Assembly (NCBI GenBank): GCA_022605955.1
Contig: JAKCOZ010000660.1
Location: forward strand, 34,959 to 98,958
DNA length: 64,000 bases
Direction of reading: 5' to 3'
DNA from: Rallus limicola
Taxonomy: Eukaryota; Chordata; Aves; Gruiformes; Rallidae
This document shows positions 12,270-24,609 of the stretch, piece by piece. The position numbers were made by a program, and so were the translations under genes. Every line of letters starts with the position of its first letter. The stretch's first letter is position 1. Below the pieces are notes generated by a model. It was given only the letters and a program-made list of their open reading frames with translations, made no database searches and was not told where the DNA came from.

Positions 12270-12930
12270 GAGCAGAGCCGGGCAGATGCGGGGGGCGGGG
12301 GCGGCGCAGCCGAGGCGGGGCAGGTGGAGGGGGCAGGCCCCGACACAAAATGCTGCAACCTCCGGGCTCCTCTAGCCCGGCATGACAGCCCCCATGCTCC
12401 TCAGGCAGCCTCCCCCCCGAAATCCCGCCCAAACAGAGCGCCTCCTTGCAGGGAAGCCTGCCCGGCAGGACCCAGCTCAGCCCCGCCCCGGGCACGCCGT
12501 GCCAGTCACCCCAACCGCTCCACCCCCCAGCCCCGGCGCTCCGCCCGACCCCGCCCCCGCCCCTCCCCAGCCCGCACCTCCGGAACCCAGCCCTTGGGGA
12601 CGAGGCGCAGCCGCCGCCCCAAATCGCGGGTTTGGGCACCGGCATCTCCCCCCTCCCGCTCCCGGGGACCCATGCGGACACTCACACGCCGGAGCGCGGC
12701 CACCAGCCGGGCTGCTGCCGTTGGCAATGAAGCGAGGGACGCAAACGCTCCCCTGGCAACGGCGGGACGCGGGCAAGGCCCGGGCGGCACCGCCCAGCCA
12801 GCCCCGCCTGCGGGCCCGGGAGAGCACCGGGCAGAGCTGACCCAGCGCCTCGCCTCGGCGGGCAGTTACGACCCGCTTACTCCTGCCCCGGGACCAGGGA
12901 AACCGGCGGCACGGGGCTGGGGGAGATGCT
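12270..12930 (-). promoter_or_regulatory. CpG island, repeat unit 1; candidate HYDIN promoter and 5' exon
   Basis: A GC- and CpG-rich block inside unit 1, lying about 1.2 kb upstream of the first coding exon. On the minus strand a consensus donor GTGAGT is at 12685-12680, so a non-coding exon ending at 12686 could splice to the acceptor at 11113. An X-box-like element GCTCCCCTGGCAAC (12747-12760) holds one perfect RFX half-site (GTTGCC on the minus strand). RFX factors drive ciliary genes, which fits HYDIN. No TATA box is seen. The promoter role is inferred. Confidence 0.5.
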
Positions 12931-13779
12931 TTGGGCCAGGGGCTCGGCTGGCACAGTAAGCGTGCGCTGAAGCGGCCCCTGCTCGCGCTCCCAGCTGACG
13001 TGGGTTCAGCCGCAGCACAGCAGCAGTTGGAGGAACACAGGGCCCGACCCATTCTGTTATGGCTCCTCTCGAGAACTGAGCCAAAGCTCACGGAACTCAT
13101 AGGCAGACACAGGCTACCAGGCTGTTTCCTCAAGGCAGTATCTTACCCTAGCCCAGAGCAAATGCTTCACCCACAGCAGCCTGCAGCTAGAGCATGAAAC
13201 CAACAATTCCACGCGGCCCAGGGGCTTCAGGCACGTGAACAGCAGCCAGGGCTCTGCTGCCACACAAGCATTTGCTCCTCTACCCTTTAACCGCACTCCC
13301 AAGCAGGAACACATGGCACCACCAGCATCCCTAAAAGCCACCCTCTCTCCCTTTCTCAACCACACTCTGGCTTGTGCGGCATCCATTCACGCTGCACAGC
13401 TACGCTATGGCCACATCCTGACCACTGCTGTCACCCACAGAGCTCTGGTATCAGCCACATCACCCAAAATGCTCCCGTAAACCCCAATCCCAGTCAAATT
13501 CTTCTAATTTCAACCTTCAAAACCTTCTCAACAAGAGTTCCGCGCATCCCTGCCCACTTCTCACAAAGAGGTTTGAAGCTCTGGCAAAACAAACAGCAGT
13601 GGAATTTTAAAGAGGCCAAACGGGAGGCAGCAAACAGCCAACAGCAGGAGCATCACCCCCAGCAGGAGGGCAGGACCAGCAGCCTCCAACCCCTCCAAAC
13701 CTGCCCCAGGGCCTGGATGCGGACACAGCTGCATCCCATGGGGGTGCAGACCCTGGGCTGGGAAGTCTGCTCTGATGGG

Positions 13780-14440
13780 GAGCAGAGCCGGGCAGATGCG
13801 GGGGGCGGGGGCGGCGCAGCCGAGGCGGGGCAGGTGGAGGGGGCAGGCCCCGACACAAAATGCTGCAACCTCCGGGCTCCTCTAGCCCGGCATGACAGCC
13901 CCCATGCTCCTCAGGCAGCCTCCCCCCCGAAATCCCGCCCAAACAGAGCGCCTCCTTGCAGGGAAGCCTGCCCGGCAGGACCCAGCTCAGCCCCGCCCCG
14001 GGCACGCCGTGCCAGTCACCCCAACCGCTCCACCCCCCAGCACCGGCGCTCCGCCCGACCCCGCCCCCGCCCCTCCCCAGCCCGCACCTCCGGAACCCAG
14101 CCCGGGGGGACGAGGCGCAGCCGCCGCCCCAAATCGCGGGTTTGGGCACCGGCATCTCCCCCCTCCCGCTCCCGGGGACCCATGCGGACACTCACACGCC
14201 GGAGCGCGGCCACCAGCCGGGCTGCTGCCGTTGGCAATGAAGCGAGGGACGCAAACGCTCCCCTGGCAACGGCGGGACGCGGGCAAGGCCCGGGCGGCAC
14301 CGCCCAGCCAGCCCCGCCTGCGGGCCCGGGAGAGCACCGGGCAGAGCTGACCCAGCGCCTCGCCTCGGCGGGCAGTTACGACCCGCTTACTCCTGCCCCG
14401 GGACCAGGGAAACCGGCGGCACGGGGCTGGGGGAGATGCT
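13780..14440 (-). promoter_or_regulatory. CpG island, repeat unit 2; duplicate of the candidate promoter
   Basis: Second copy of the CpG block. The minus-strand donor is conserved at 14195-14190 and the X-box-like element at 14257-14270. Nothing separates it functionally from unit 1 by sequence alone. Confidence 0.45.
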
Positions 14441-15289
14441 TTGGGCCAGGGGCTCGGCTGGCACAGTAAGCGTGCGCTGAAGCGGCCCCTGCCCGCGCTC
14501 CCAGCTGACGTGGGTTCAGCCGCAGCACAGCAGCAGTTGGAGGAACACAGGGCCCGACCCATTCTGTTATGGCTCCTCTCGAGAACTGAGCCAAAGCTCA
14601 CGGAACTCATAGGCAGACACAGGCTACCAGGCTGTTTCCTCAAGGCAGTATCTTACCCTAGCCCAGAGCAAATGCTTCACCCACAGCAGCCTGCAGCTAG
14701 AGCATGAAACCAACAATTCCACGCGGCCCAGGGGCTTCAGGCACGTGAACAGCAGCCAGGGCTCTGCTGCCACACAAGCATTTGCTCCTCTACCCTTTAA
14801 CCGCACTCCCAAGCAGGAACACATGGCACCACCAGCATCCCCAAAAGCCACCCTCTCTCCCTTTCTCAACCACACCCTGGCTTCTATGGCATCCATTCAC
14901 GCTGCACAGCTACGCTATGGCCACATCCTGACCACTGCTGTCACCCACAGAGCTCTGGTATCAGCCACATCACCCAAAATGCTCCCGCAAACCCCAATCC
15001 CAGTCAAACTCTTCTAATCTCAACCTTCAAAACCTTCTCAACAAGAGTTCCGCGCATCCCTGCCCACTTCTCACAAAGAGGTTTGAAGCTCTGGCAAAAC
15101 AAACAGCAGTGGAATTTTAAAGAGGCCAAACGGGAGGCAGCAAACAGCCAACAGCAGGAGCATCACCCCCAGCAGGAGGGCAGGACCAGCAGCCTCCAAC
15201 CCCTCCAAACCTGCCCCAGGGCCTGGATGCGGACACAGCTTCATCCCATGGAGGGGCAGACCCTGGGCTGGGAAGTCTGCTCTGATGGG

Positions 15290-15950
15290 GAGCAGAGCCG
15301 GGCAGATGCGGGGGGCGGGGGCGGCGCAGCCGAGGCGGGGCAGGTGGAGGGGGCAGGCCCCGACACAAAATGCTGCAACCTCCGGGCTCCTCTAGCCCGG
15401 CATGACAGCCCCCATGCTCCTCAGGCAGCCTCCCCCCCGAAATCCCGCCCAAACAGAGCGCCTCCTTGCAGGGAAGCCTGCCCGGCAGGACCCAGCTCAG
15501 CCCCGCCCCGGGCACGCCGTGCCAGTCACCCCAACCGCTCCACCCCCCAGCCCCGGCGCTCCGCCCGACCCCGCCCCCGCCCCTCCCCAGCCCGCACCTC
15601 CGGAACCCAGCCCGGGGGGACGGGGCGCAGCCGCCGCCCCAAATCGCGGCTTTGGGCACCGGCATCTCCCCCCTCCCGCTCCCGGGGACCCATGCGGACA
15701 CTCACACGCCGGAGCGCGGCCACCAGCCGGGCTGCTGCCGTTGGCAATGAAGCGAGGGACGCAAACGCTCCCCTGGCAACGGCGGGACGCGGGCAAGGCC
15801 CGGGCGGCACCGCCCAGCCAGCGCCGCCTGCGGGCCCGGGAGAGCACCGGGCAGAGCTGACCCAGCGCCTCGCCTCGGCGGGCAGTTACGACCCGCTTAC
15901 TCCTGCCCCGGGACCAGGGAAACCGGCGGCACGGGGCTGGGGGAGATGCT
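15290..15950 (-). promoter_or_regulatory. CpG island, repeat unit 3; outermost copy
   Basis: Third copy of the CpG block, with donor at 15705-15700 and X-box-like element at 15767-15780. The repeat unit is truncated just beyond it at 15956, so this copy borders unrelated AT-rich sequence and lacks the last 326 bases of the unit. Confidence 0.45.
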
Positions 15951-15956
15951 TTGGGC

Positions 15957-18900
15957 TTCCTTGGCACTGCCTTTCAGCGGCAATTGGCACCAACGGATCC
16001 ACGTTCAGACCATGAAAACTATCAGTGGGTGGTACTTCCCAAAAGCCTCGGTCCCTGGGGTTCAGCACAGCTCCAGAAATGAACTGGGAAAGGACAAAAA
16101 TTGTGTCTGCTTTCTAACTCAGTCGGAGGAAGAAGCATTTTGCCATTCTAAATCAGCTAATGTTGCCTAAGGTAATGACCTTCCAAGAAAGAGACCTTCA
16201 ACACCAACAGAAAAGCCTCTACCATTAAACCTAAGGAAACAACTGCTTTTTCTGCACCAACCAGCAGCATACTGCACTGGTTGAACAGGTGTAACAGACA
16301 GGGCAGCACAGCATTTTAGTGTACATCAGGAGAGCAGATTTGATGTCCATCTGCTAAACATCCTCATTTGCTGCTCTTCCATTCTCACTGCAGTGTGGCT
16401 TTGTACTGCGTGGATTGGTCCTTCTTCCAGAGGAAATGAACCCAAAGCTGTACTCCAGGAGCACTGCCAGCAATGCTGAGCCACCATGTGCATCATCTCC
16501 AGAGGGCCCAGAAAAGAGACTCTGCAGTAAAACCTCCTGAAATCCCTACTGCACAGACATTAGCTCCTCCATTCCACAGAGCTCCTGCCTGCTGTCTGCA
16601 GCACTTGCTGACATCGATAAGGTCAGAGCTGTTCTGTGAAAATATCTTCCAATCCTGGAAGTCTCATGAGGTACACAGGAACAGAAGACATTTAAAACTT
16701 TGGTCTTAAATAACTTGACCTAAATGTCTGCAAACAAGCTGAACGAGATCTGTACAGTCACCCTTCCCAGAACAGAACACTGACCATTGGGTAGCACCTC
16801 ACTTCTCCAAGATAACAACAATTAATTGCTGATGCCCAATTTCAAGAAAAAGATATTTGCTCTTTGACACCTTTATCAACAGAGAAAAAAATCACTACTA
16901 TAAATGAAAAGGCAATCAAAACAAGTTCTGTTTCCTGAAGTAAAGCAACGCAGGTAGCTCACAGGGAAAGAAGCAACAAAGTCACTGTCCCAGCCCTTAC
17001 TTCAGGCTCTGTTTGTGAATTGCTGGTGCAGAACACACTCCAGGTCATAGCTACAATTAGATCTTAATTAAAAAACATTCCATTTCTTCCCTCAAATTAA
17101 TTTCAATCACGCTATAGCATGATGTAGGAGAAGAACTGAGTAAATACATGTAAACATGACATTTTAAAATACTTAATTAAGCAGGGGACATTCCATCTAT
17201 TAACTGGGGTACTGCCACAAGCAATTGGAAAGCACAGGTCTTAATGCAAGTACAGTAATTTACAAATGGAGAAATACTAGATTATCATTTGCACAGACAT
17301 TTTGATGCTGACTTACAGCCTCACTGATATATGGGGAGAGATTAGTATTTGAAAATGAAAACGTCCATATTTCATCCTCATGTGATACAGATCCTCTCTC
17401 TGACAGAGACATTATTGGCAAGGGCCTTGAGCCAATATCTGGCTGGTATCTTATCTGTACAAGTCTGCACTTGAAACTCAAGAACAAGAGCTGAGAATGC
17501 ATTCTTTCATTCAGCTCCATCCTTTCCCTTCCTTTCCAGACACTGGGGTTGTGCAGCGGCTGCTCACTAAGTTCACCAGAAAACTCACAAGGCCCCTACA
17601 ACAACTTCAGTCTCACTAAAGCTTCGTGCTGGGACCTCAAGGGTGCAGCAGCCCTACACACAGGGGTGACTTCCATCATATATGACGACCCTTCTGGAGC
17701 AAGGTTTTCAACTCTAAGTAGAAAACAGTTTTGTTACTCTCCAAGAGGAAAGCTTCTTGCTGTCTCAGTGGCGCATCCTTTTTGCTGCCCACAATGGCAG
17801 TGGCTCTGAAACACACACACCTGCCTTTAGCCACAAGGGACAGATGGATGGGGTCACACTCCCTCGCAAATTTTAAGGTCCTCACTCAAAGAAACACATG
17901 GAGTTTATAACTTGCAGGGCAAATCTTTAATCTTTATATTTTTTTTTTCCATTTACCAGGAAGGATTCATTGTAAACTGGGGAAATTTTGATGAGGCTGG
18001 CTGATTTCTCAGCATCTCTTTTCTCTGCTTTATCCATTCTTAATGCCTTTCTCTACATATTTACTTTTCAGGCCGCTCTCTATAATATGCTCATTCTCTC
18101 CCCCTTCAAATCTACTGGCAGGAATAAGGGGATGTTTGAAGAAATTAAGCTTTACACAACTCCCTGACTGAGCCAGATTAGCCTTTCACTTGTGCAGTCT
18201 AAATTAATTCTGGAAAAGCCTGTCCTAGCAAACTACAACATCCTTTTCCAGCTATCCCATTCCCTCTCAGTCCCATCAACTCAGCAAGTGCTGCAGATGT
18301 AGTGAGGCAGCTGATAACATTGGCAATGAAAACCAGTAATCGATTCAGAAATCCAATCCAAGAAAGGAGATCAGCATGTATGGAACAGGTACAACAGCAG
18401 CTGAATTAGCAAGATATTAGAAGTGATGTCATAAGGAACGCAGTCATTTCTGGCCTTGCTGGCTCAGCTGCAGACTGCAAAACTGTCACTGAACAAGAGT
18501 GGGAATCCTTTTAACTGAGGAACAGTTAAAAGGAGACAGTATTGCCTCTGGAAGAGAGTTCTGTCTTCTTAAAAGAAGACAGTTGTGTAGAAATAGAAAG
18601 AATGATAATGGCGTTACGGAAGGTGCAGGGAACTGAAGGGAAGGGTATATTCCCAATAGGAAACAGCCCCTTTGAGTCAGTACTAAACTTCCATAGCATT
18701 GTGCAATTCAGATTGATACTCTTTGAGAAAGGTGAATTCTGGGTCAATCTTCAGAAAGCTGGAATAGCAACTAACCACTGCTTGCTTTCTATAAGGAGTT
18801 TTATTTCCACAGACCTCTGAAATTTTTGACTTCTGAGCTGGTCTCTTGCCAAGACGGATTTCTCAGCAACTAGAAATTCTCTTAACCTGGACAAAATCAG

Positions 18901-21900
18901 ATTCAGCAACTATGCAACTGGTTTCAAGTTTTTATTTGAGGTGACTGGATGACTCAAGAGTTCCTGTGTTCCTATCATTATTAGCCTGTGGCCTAAAATA
19001 GGATGATCTTCTGTTCCGCTCTGTTTGTCTTTATAACACACCTGACACTTGGTGCCCATTTCCCCAAGGGCTCTGAGCACTTCAAAAGCAATCTTTTCGC
19101 CAAGAGTTCTCAGCCACACCATCAGAGAGCTATTCAGTGGCCTGAAGTGAAAGGCACTGCTAGATCTTCATGGCACTGTAAATAGGTCCATTCCATGCAC
19201 AAAGATTTCACACCAGTCTTTAATGCCACTACAAGCACTGATTTTATAGCATGATTTTATACCCCCTTGCCCCTACAATTGGTCCTTGAAGATACAGTAA
19301 ATTTAATGACAGACATTTTGAAGACAAGAGGGACCATCTACTTGCACTCAAATAACCTGTATTCTTGCATAATGCCTGACACATAAGGGTTCCTGAGGCC
19401 AATCTCCAGTTAAGGAAGAAACGTGTCTTTTCAGAAAGATCACCGATTCCCTGAAGATCACAGATCCCTAGAAAAATCACCAATCTTTGCATAAGGTCTT
19501 ACAGGAGCCTTCTGAAGTCTATAAACTCATTCAGACGTGTGAGCATGATTCCTACCAGAGTTTTGTCTGTCCCCAACTTTGAGCCATTAGGTGACGCTGC
19601 ACTTGCCAGCGGCTGAAGTCTTTCCCCGTGTCACACACAGATGGGATCCAGCCACTGCTCAAAGTTCTCTCTCATAGACTCTGCTTTTTTTAGGTGTCAC
19701 CAAAGCAACTTCTGCATCTTTCTGGACAACAGAACTGGACAGGAGAAGAGCCCCACAGTACGTTCCCTAATGCCATACACACAGGTAATTTCCTAATTCC
19801 CAAGGGACCTTCTTCATAAGCCCTCTCAATAGTTGTGTTCTCACAGCCAGAGCTTTGCACAGGGAGTTCATGGTTGGCCGATGACCCGGGAAGACCTGGA
19901 ACTCTCTTCCAGAGGCAATACTGTCTGGAGCACTGTCCCTCAGTCTGACAACAGGACCCACATTCAGTGCTCCTGGATACACAGCGCTGCGTTTCCTTGT
20001 GCTGAAATGGAAACGGGACAGACCTGAACAGCAAAGCAAGCCAGTCAGCTCATATTGTATAACTGGCCTGGCCCTGAGTGAACACAATTTGAAGCTTTAC
20101 ATTCTTTCCGCAGGCTTTTTCTGTAAAGGAGACACTTCATCCTCCAGTGCTCTCTACTGCACCTTTTTCACACCAGCATGGCACTCTGAGAAAAACTAAG
20201 CAGAGGGAAGAAAGATTAAAACTTCATAGAGTCAGATATTTAACCCTTTATTTTGCCACTTATCAATCCATTCCTCACCATTCCATCTCTCCAGTGCTCA
20301 AGCCACCCACTGTGGGTGGATGAACCATGCTGCACACAGATCTAGAACATCCCTTTGCTGCAGCACCCCACCCCCCCCTTCCCTTCTTTTTGCTACAGTA
20401 AACAAGCAACAGTGAAGACAGAGGAGTAGTCTGCTTTTGCTTCTTCCCTTCTAACATGCTGCGTGCTACAGACTGGCCAGAAAGATTTTAAATAGGACAG
20501 AGCTTCTTTCTCGTTACAGTGATTTTAATGAGAATGATAATTGGGTTCAAATAAAGTAATTCAGGCTCCAGTAGTAAGATACTCTCTCTTCCAGTGCTGT
20601 ATCTAACCCAAGTTCATGATGTCATTATCATCCCTGAAATGGAATGGAATTCATTCCAATTGAAAGGAGCAATCTTAGCAAGTTTGCTATATGCTGTGAT
20701 TTCTCCAGCACAGGAAAACTCCTCTCGCTCCATCTTCCCTGTGACTGTACTTTCAGGTATTCCTGCTCACAGATGAGAACAGTGCTAGCTGCAGATGAAC
20801 AGACATCCATCTGTGCACGCGTAGAACACCTGCCTCTTGGTTGCTGTGTACTCCTAAAAGATCAGAGATCTTCTGTTATGACTTGTACTGAGATGAAGAA
20901 TGTCATGAAACAACACCCAGGAGAGACAGGAATACAAAATGCCTGAAGAACAGACTCATTTGGCTTTCAGACCACCCAATTTTTAGAAGACTACCTCAGA
21001 AGCAGCACAACAACCAGCCACACAAAGCTTCTAAGTGAAATAATCCTGAAACTGTATCACACAATTGTTTCTGTCATAAGGTTCTATAGAGAGAACTGGA
21101 AGTTGACTAGTTGCCATTAATAAATACCATCTGCAACTGCTCAGGGTCCAATCTGAACCTTCCACATCTCTGCACTGATTTGGGGCTTCCCAACCAAAAG
21201 TCACATTCTGTTTTACATCGGTTCAAATTTAAAAGATCTGTATGTTTTCATTTTATACCCAGTACTCACTCCCCTGCATCCTTGAAATCACACAATAAAA
21301 GGAGGAGAGCTTTCATGTCAGCCAGTTGACATCACAAGTGAAATGCAAATAACCCTGCTAGAAGAAGATATTTTTCCTATGATCCATCACCAATAGAATT
21401 ATCACACATTCACCAGAAAGTCTCACCTGACTGATCTCAGTAGGAATCAAAATATCTATATTCCTGAATAAGACTTGTGACTATTACACCAAAGCAGCAA
21501 TTCAAGCCATGATAGGGCCTATCAACCATTCAAAGCCTTACACAGCTACAAAAGTCAGGGGCTATGGGGAAAGGCTTGTTCTTTTTGTCTACTTCAGTTG
21601 TGGCCTACGTGTTGTGCCCAGTGCACCCCAATGCTCCATAAAGGCTTTCAGCTCCACCCCCAACAGACACAGGCACGTGCCAAAAACATAAACCTCAGGG
21701 GCAGGTAGTCACCTTCAGTGACCTGACCGGCTTGAAGTCACAGGCGCTGATATCTCGGTGTGTCTCACAGTGCTGGCAGTTAAAGCTAATGCTGCTATCA
21801 GTGTAAAAGGGACACAAGAAAGCAGACAAACCACCACAGAAATAACCAAAGAGAATTCTTTTGCTTTTTCTCATTTCTCTCTTATTAAAAGTTCTCTTGA

Positions 21901-24448
21901 GGGTTTTTTCATCGCAGGTGACAACAGAAGGAAATGTATTTGTCTTTAGTCATCTATTCACCACACCGTCACTATCCTGCCTACACACTGGAAGATACAT
22001 GACTTCTTACATGGACATATCCTTCAGGTTATGAAATGTATTTCAGACCAAGAATTACTTTTAAAAATACCTGCTCAGAAACAAAGAAAACTGCAATGAA
22101 AGAAAGCTCTCAGGCTGCCGTTTCCTAGAGCATCCAACGAGAATGTATGGGTAAACCAGTGCAAAATAAGACAACTTTCTGATGTACATCAAAACAAAAG
22201 CAATCCTTAGGCCTGTGAAGTGCTGGGGTCGTCAGTATACGTTCTGTGTTTTGAACACTCCATATGATGATTCCCATTATCTCCTAAAAGAGAAGAGTAT
22301 CTCTTCAAAAACTGGTCACGTGTTCATAGAGGGTTCCAAATAAGTTATTCATGAAAAGTGACCAGCAAGTTCATCAGTAACAACCACACTTTCAAACACA
22401 CCTTCCAAGGCAAATATATACGAGGAACCACACTGCAATTAAGAAACTAACCTGGACTTCAAGATTACACCACAACTGAGCCACTTAAAAATAATGCCTT
22501 TCATCTTTAGGACTCCCCCATACACTGCGTTTTAATCCCTTCAGTGTCTCCTGTGAAATGCTGCAGAGTATCACAGGGAGGAAAAAAGAAAAATCTTACT
22601 CTATTCCCTGGCAGGAACAAGCCATTCTGCAGCCTGAACACTAATTAGAATAAACACTGGTTTGATTTTCATTTCACAGTACCTGGCCTTTCTCTGCCCA
22701 GGCATCAGTCACATTGCACACATTTGCTTTAAGGTTTACAACTCTAAATCCACCTCATTTAATCACTCTAATAAACCTACACCTCAGTAGCAATGACTAA
22801 ATGAGATATTAATAGCACGCTAACTACACCTGTTAGGCAGGCTATAGAAGGAAAGGATGGAAATACAATGAACAATATTTGCACTTGTTTAAGTACCAGA
22901 CTTCTGTTCATTCCCCACTACAAAGATACGTGAGCAAACGATCAGCAAACACATCTTGACCGTGTTTCAGAACTGCCCCTCCTACCAACTGAGTATAGTC
23001 AAGGCCACCTCTATCTTTCTGATAGTATTTAAGGACTTCTATGGGCAGAACTTATACTTCAAACATTTGGATCAAAACCCTGGGAGCTACGAGAAGGCTC
23101 GGACACCACAGGGCTCCTTGTGCAAACCAGCACAACTGACGGCAACAGAACCTCCACGGGGATTTGCACGTTGCTCGTGCTGACAAGTCAGATCTACAGC
23201 CACTACCAAAGCTGGAAGGTGGGGGTTTCTTTGGTTGCTTTAAGGTATTTCATCCCAAACGCCACCCATTATTTATGAGACAGTCTTATCCAGTAAAGTC
23301 AAAGAGGAACATTTCTGAAATAGATCGTAGCATCGGGCACAAAGCAAGTCCTTTGCCTCTATCATAAAAATGACAAGTTTTCTATTTACACTTTTGTTGG
23401 ACAGTATCAATAAGATTTATTGAACTATAGAAAGAGGCTGCTTCAGTATTAGCTGGAACAACTACTTTGTGCATGTAGATACCTGTAACATGTAAACATT
23501 TATACAGCACTTCTAGATGACTGAAGAGGATGAATGTTTAGCCTATCTGGAGTTATGGTGTCTTACATTAAATTTATCACCTTGGCCAGTATCTATTTTT
23601 TCCAGTTTATATCACCTGAAGATAAAGCCCCAGAATTAGTACAAAGCATCCTAAGCAGATTAGAGTTGTCCTGACACGTTCCTGCCTCTTTCCTTGTGCC
23701 AACCCTCACACTTGTGCAAGGCAACCTCTGTGAACAGGAACTGGTAACATATCACCATGAACCTTTCCAAAGGAAACAAGAGGCAGAAGTGGTGTTTCTG
23801 GTGCTACCAGGAACAGAATGGCAACATGTCTTCAATTAGCAGCCCAAACTTACAGAGACCTCGAGTGGCCACACAACCACTCACATCACCACTGCACATT
23901 GAGTGTTTTGCTACTGACTGAAATACACCCCACTAATACCAGCTGGCTGGCAGCAGCACCTACTCCAAGCAATGCCAGATTATTCTTAGCCCTAAAGACA
24001 TCAACAAGCATTAGACTGCAACCCCCTTTCTACAGTCTCCTGTCTTCAGTTTATTCTTCCCAGTCAGACTAGAAGAACATCATTCATTTCCTCTATTCCC
24101 ACGTACACCTACCTGACAAAGGCAACTCTGGCTGCACCCACGTGTGCAACTCAAGGCACAAACACACAGCTCAGACTGCAACAGATCTGAGAGGGGAAAA
24201 CCATCACTACTCTTCTCCAGTGCCACTTCATGACTCCAACACTACCAGATTAGTAAATATGCAGTAGGAGCTTTGCTTTGAGTTTTTGGCACATTGAACC
24301 GAATATCCAGGTGTGCAAATAAAGAAAACCAATGTGAAAACATGCCTGGTTATGAAATAGTCCAAATGTTCCTGTTACAAAGAAAAAGGATTAAGGGTTT
24401 GGTTTGTTGTGTTATTCCTGGGAAGGGGGAGGGGAGAAGATATTTAAA
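15957..24448. other. AT-rich non-coding stretch, no gene recognised
   Basis: About 8.5 kb with moderate to low GC and only short, unrelated reading frames. I see no conserved exon, no long repeat and no RNA gene. A short inverted pair of about 28 bases links 18.54 kb and 19.91 kb (see findings). The sharp left edge is the break of the tandem array. Confidence 0.6.
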
Positions 24449-24508
24449 AACAACAACAAACCCCAAACAAACAAAAACCCACAAAACAAACAAACAAACA
24501 AAAAAATC
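24449..24508. repeat. A-rich (CAAA)n low-complexity tract
   Basis: AAACAAACAAACAAACAAAA-type low complexity on the plus strand, interrupted by CCC. Confidence 0.9.
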
Positions 24509-24540
24509 AGGCAAAAGGACAGGCTGTTCACTCAAAACTA

Positions 24541-24605
24541 TAGAGAGAATGTGAACCGAAGTGCAGAAACTATAGTTGCCTGCACTTCAGTTCACATTCT
24601 CTCTA
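24541..24605. repeat. 26-bp near-perfect inverted repeat (hairpin)
   Basis: The left arm at 24541-24566 and right arm at 24580-24605 pair over 26 bases with one mismatch, around a 13-base loop (AAACTATAGTTGC). The size fits a small-RNA precursor or a tiny inverted-repeat element. Function is not known from the sequence. Confidence 0.85.
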
Positions 24606-24609
24606 AGCA

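Larger units (their letters stand above)
11753..15956. repeat. tandem array of a 1,510-bp CpG-island unit, 2.8 copies
   Basis: The same 1,510-bp sequence is repeated head to tail at 11753-13262, 13263-14772 and 14773-15956. The last copy is cut after TTTGGGC at 15956. Matching landmarks sit exactly 1,510 bases apart, for example the TTTGAAGCTCTGGCAAAAC block at 12062, 13572 and 15082. Copies differ at only a handful of positions, so the array is young or kept alike by conversion, or partly an assembly effect. The GC-rich centre of each unit makes long overlapping reading frames on both strands that I regard as non-coding. The array is immediately upstream of the first HYDIN coding exon in the direction of transcription. 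Confidence 0.95.

Noticed and set aside
12063..14469. Long plus- and minus-strand open frames in the tandem repeats (for example 12063-12959, 13372-14469, 12477-13133 minus)
   Set aside because: They repeat in every unit only because the unit repeats, overlap on both strands, are Pro/Arg/Ala-rich and sit on CpG islands. No domain is recognised; composition explains them.
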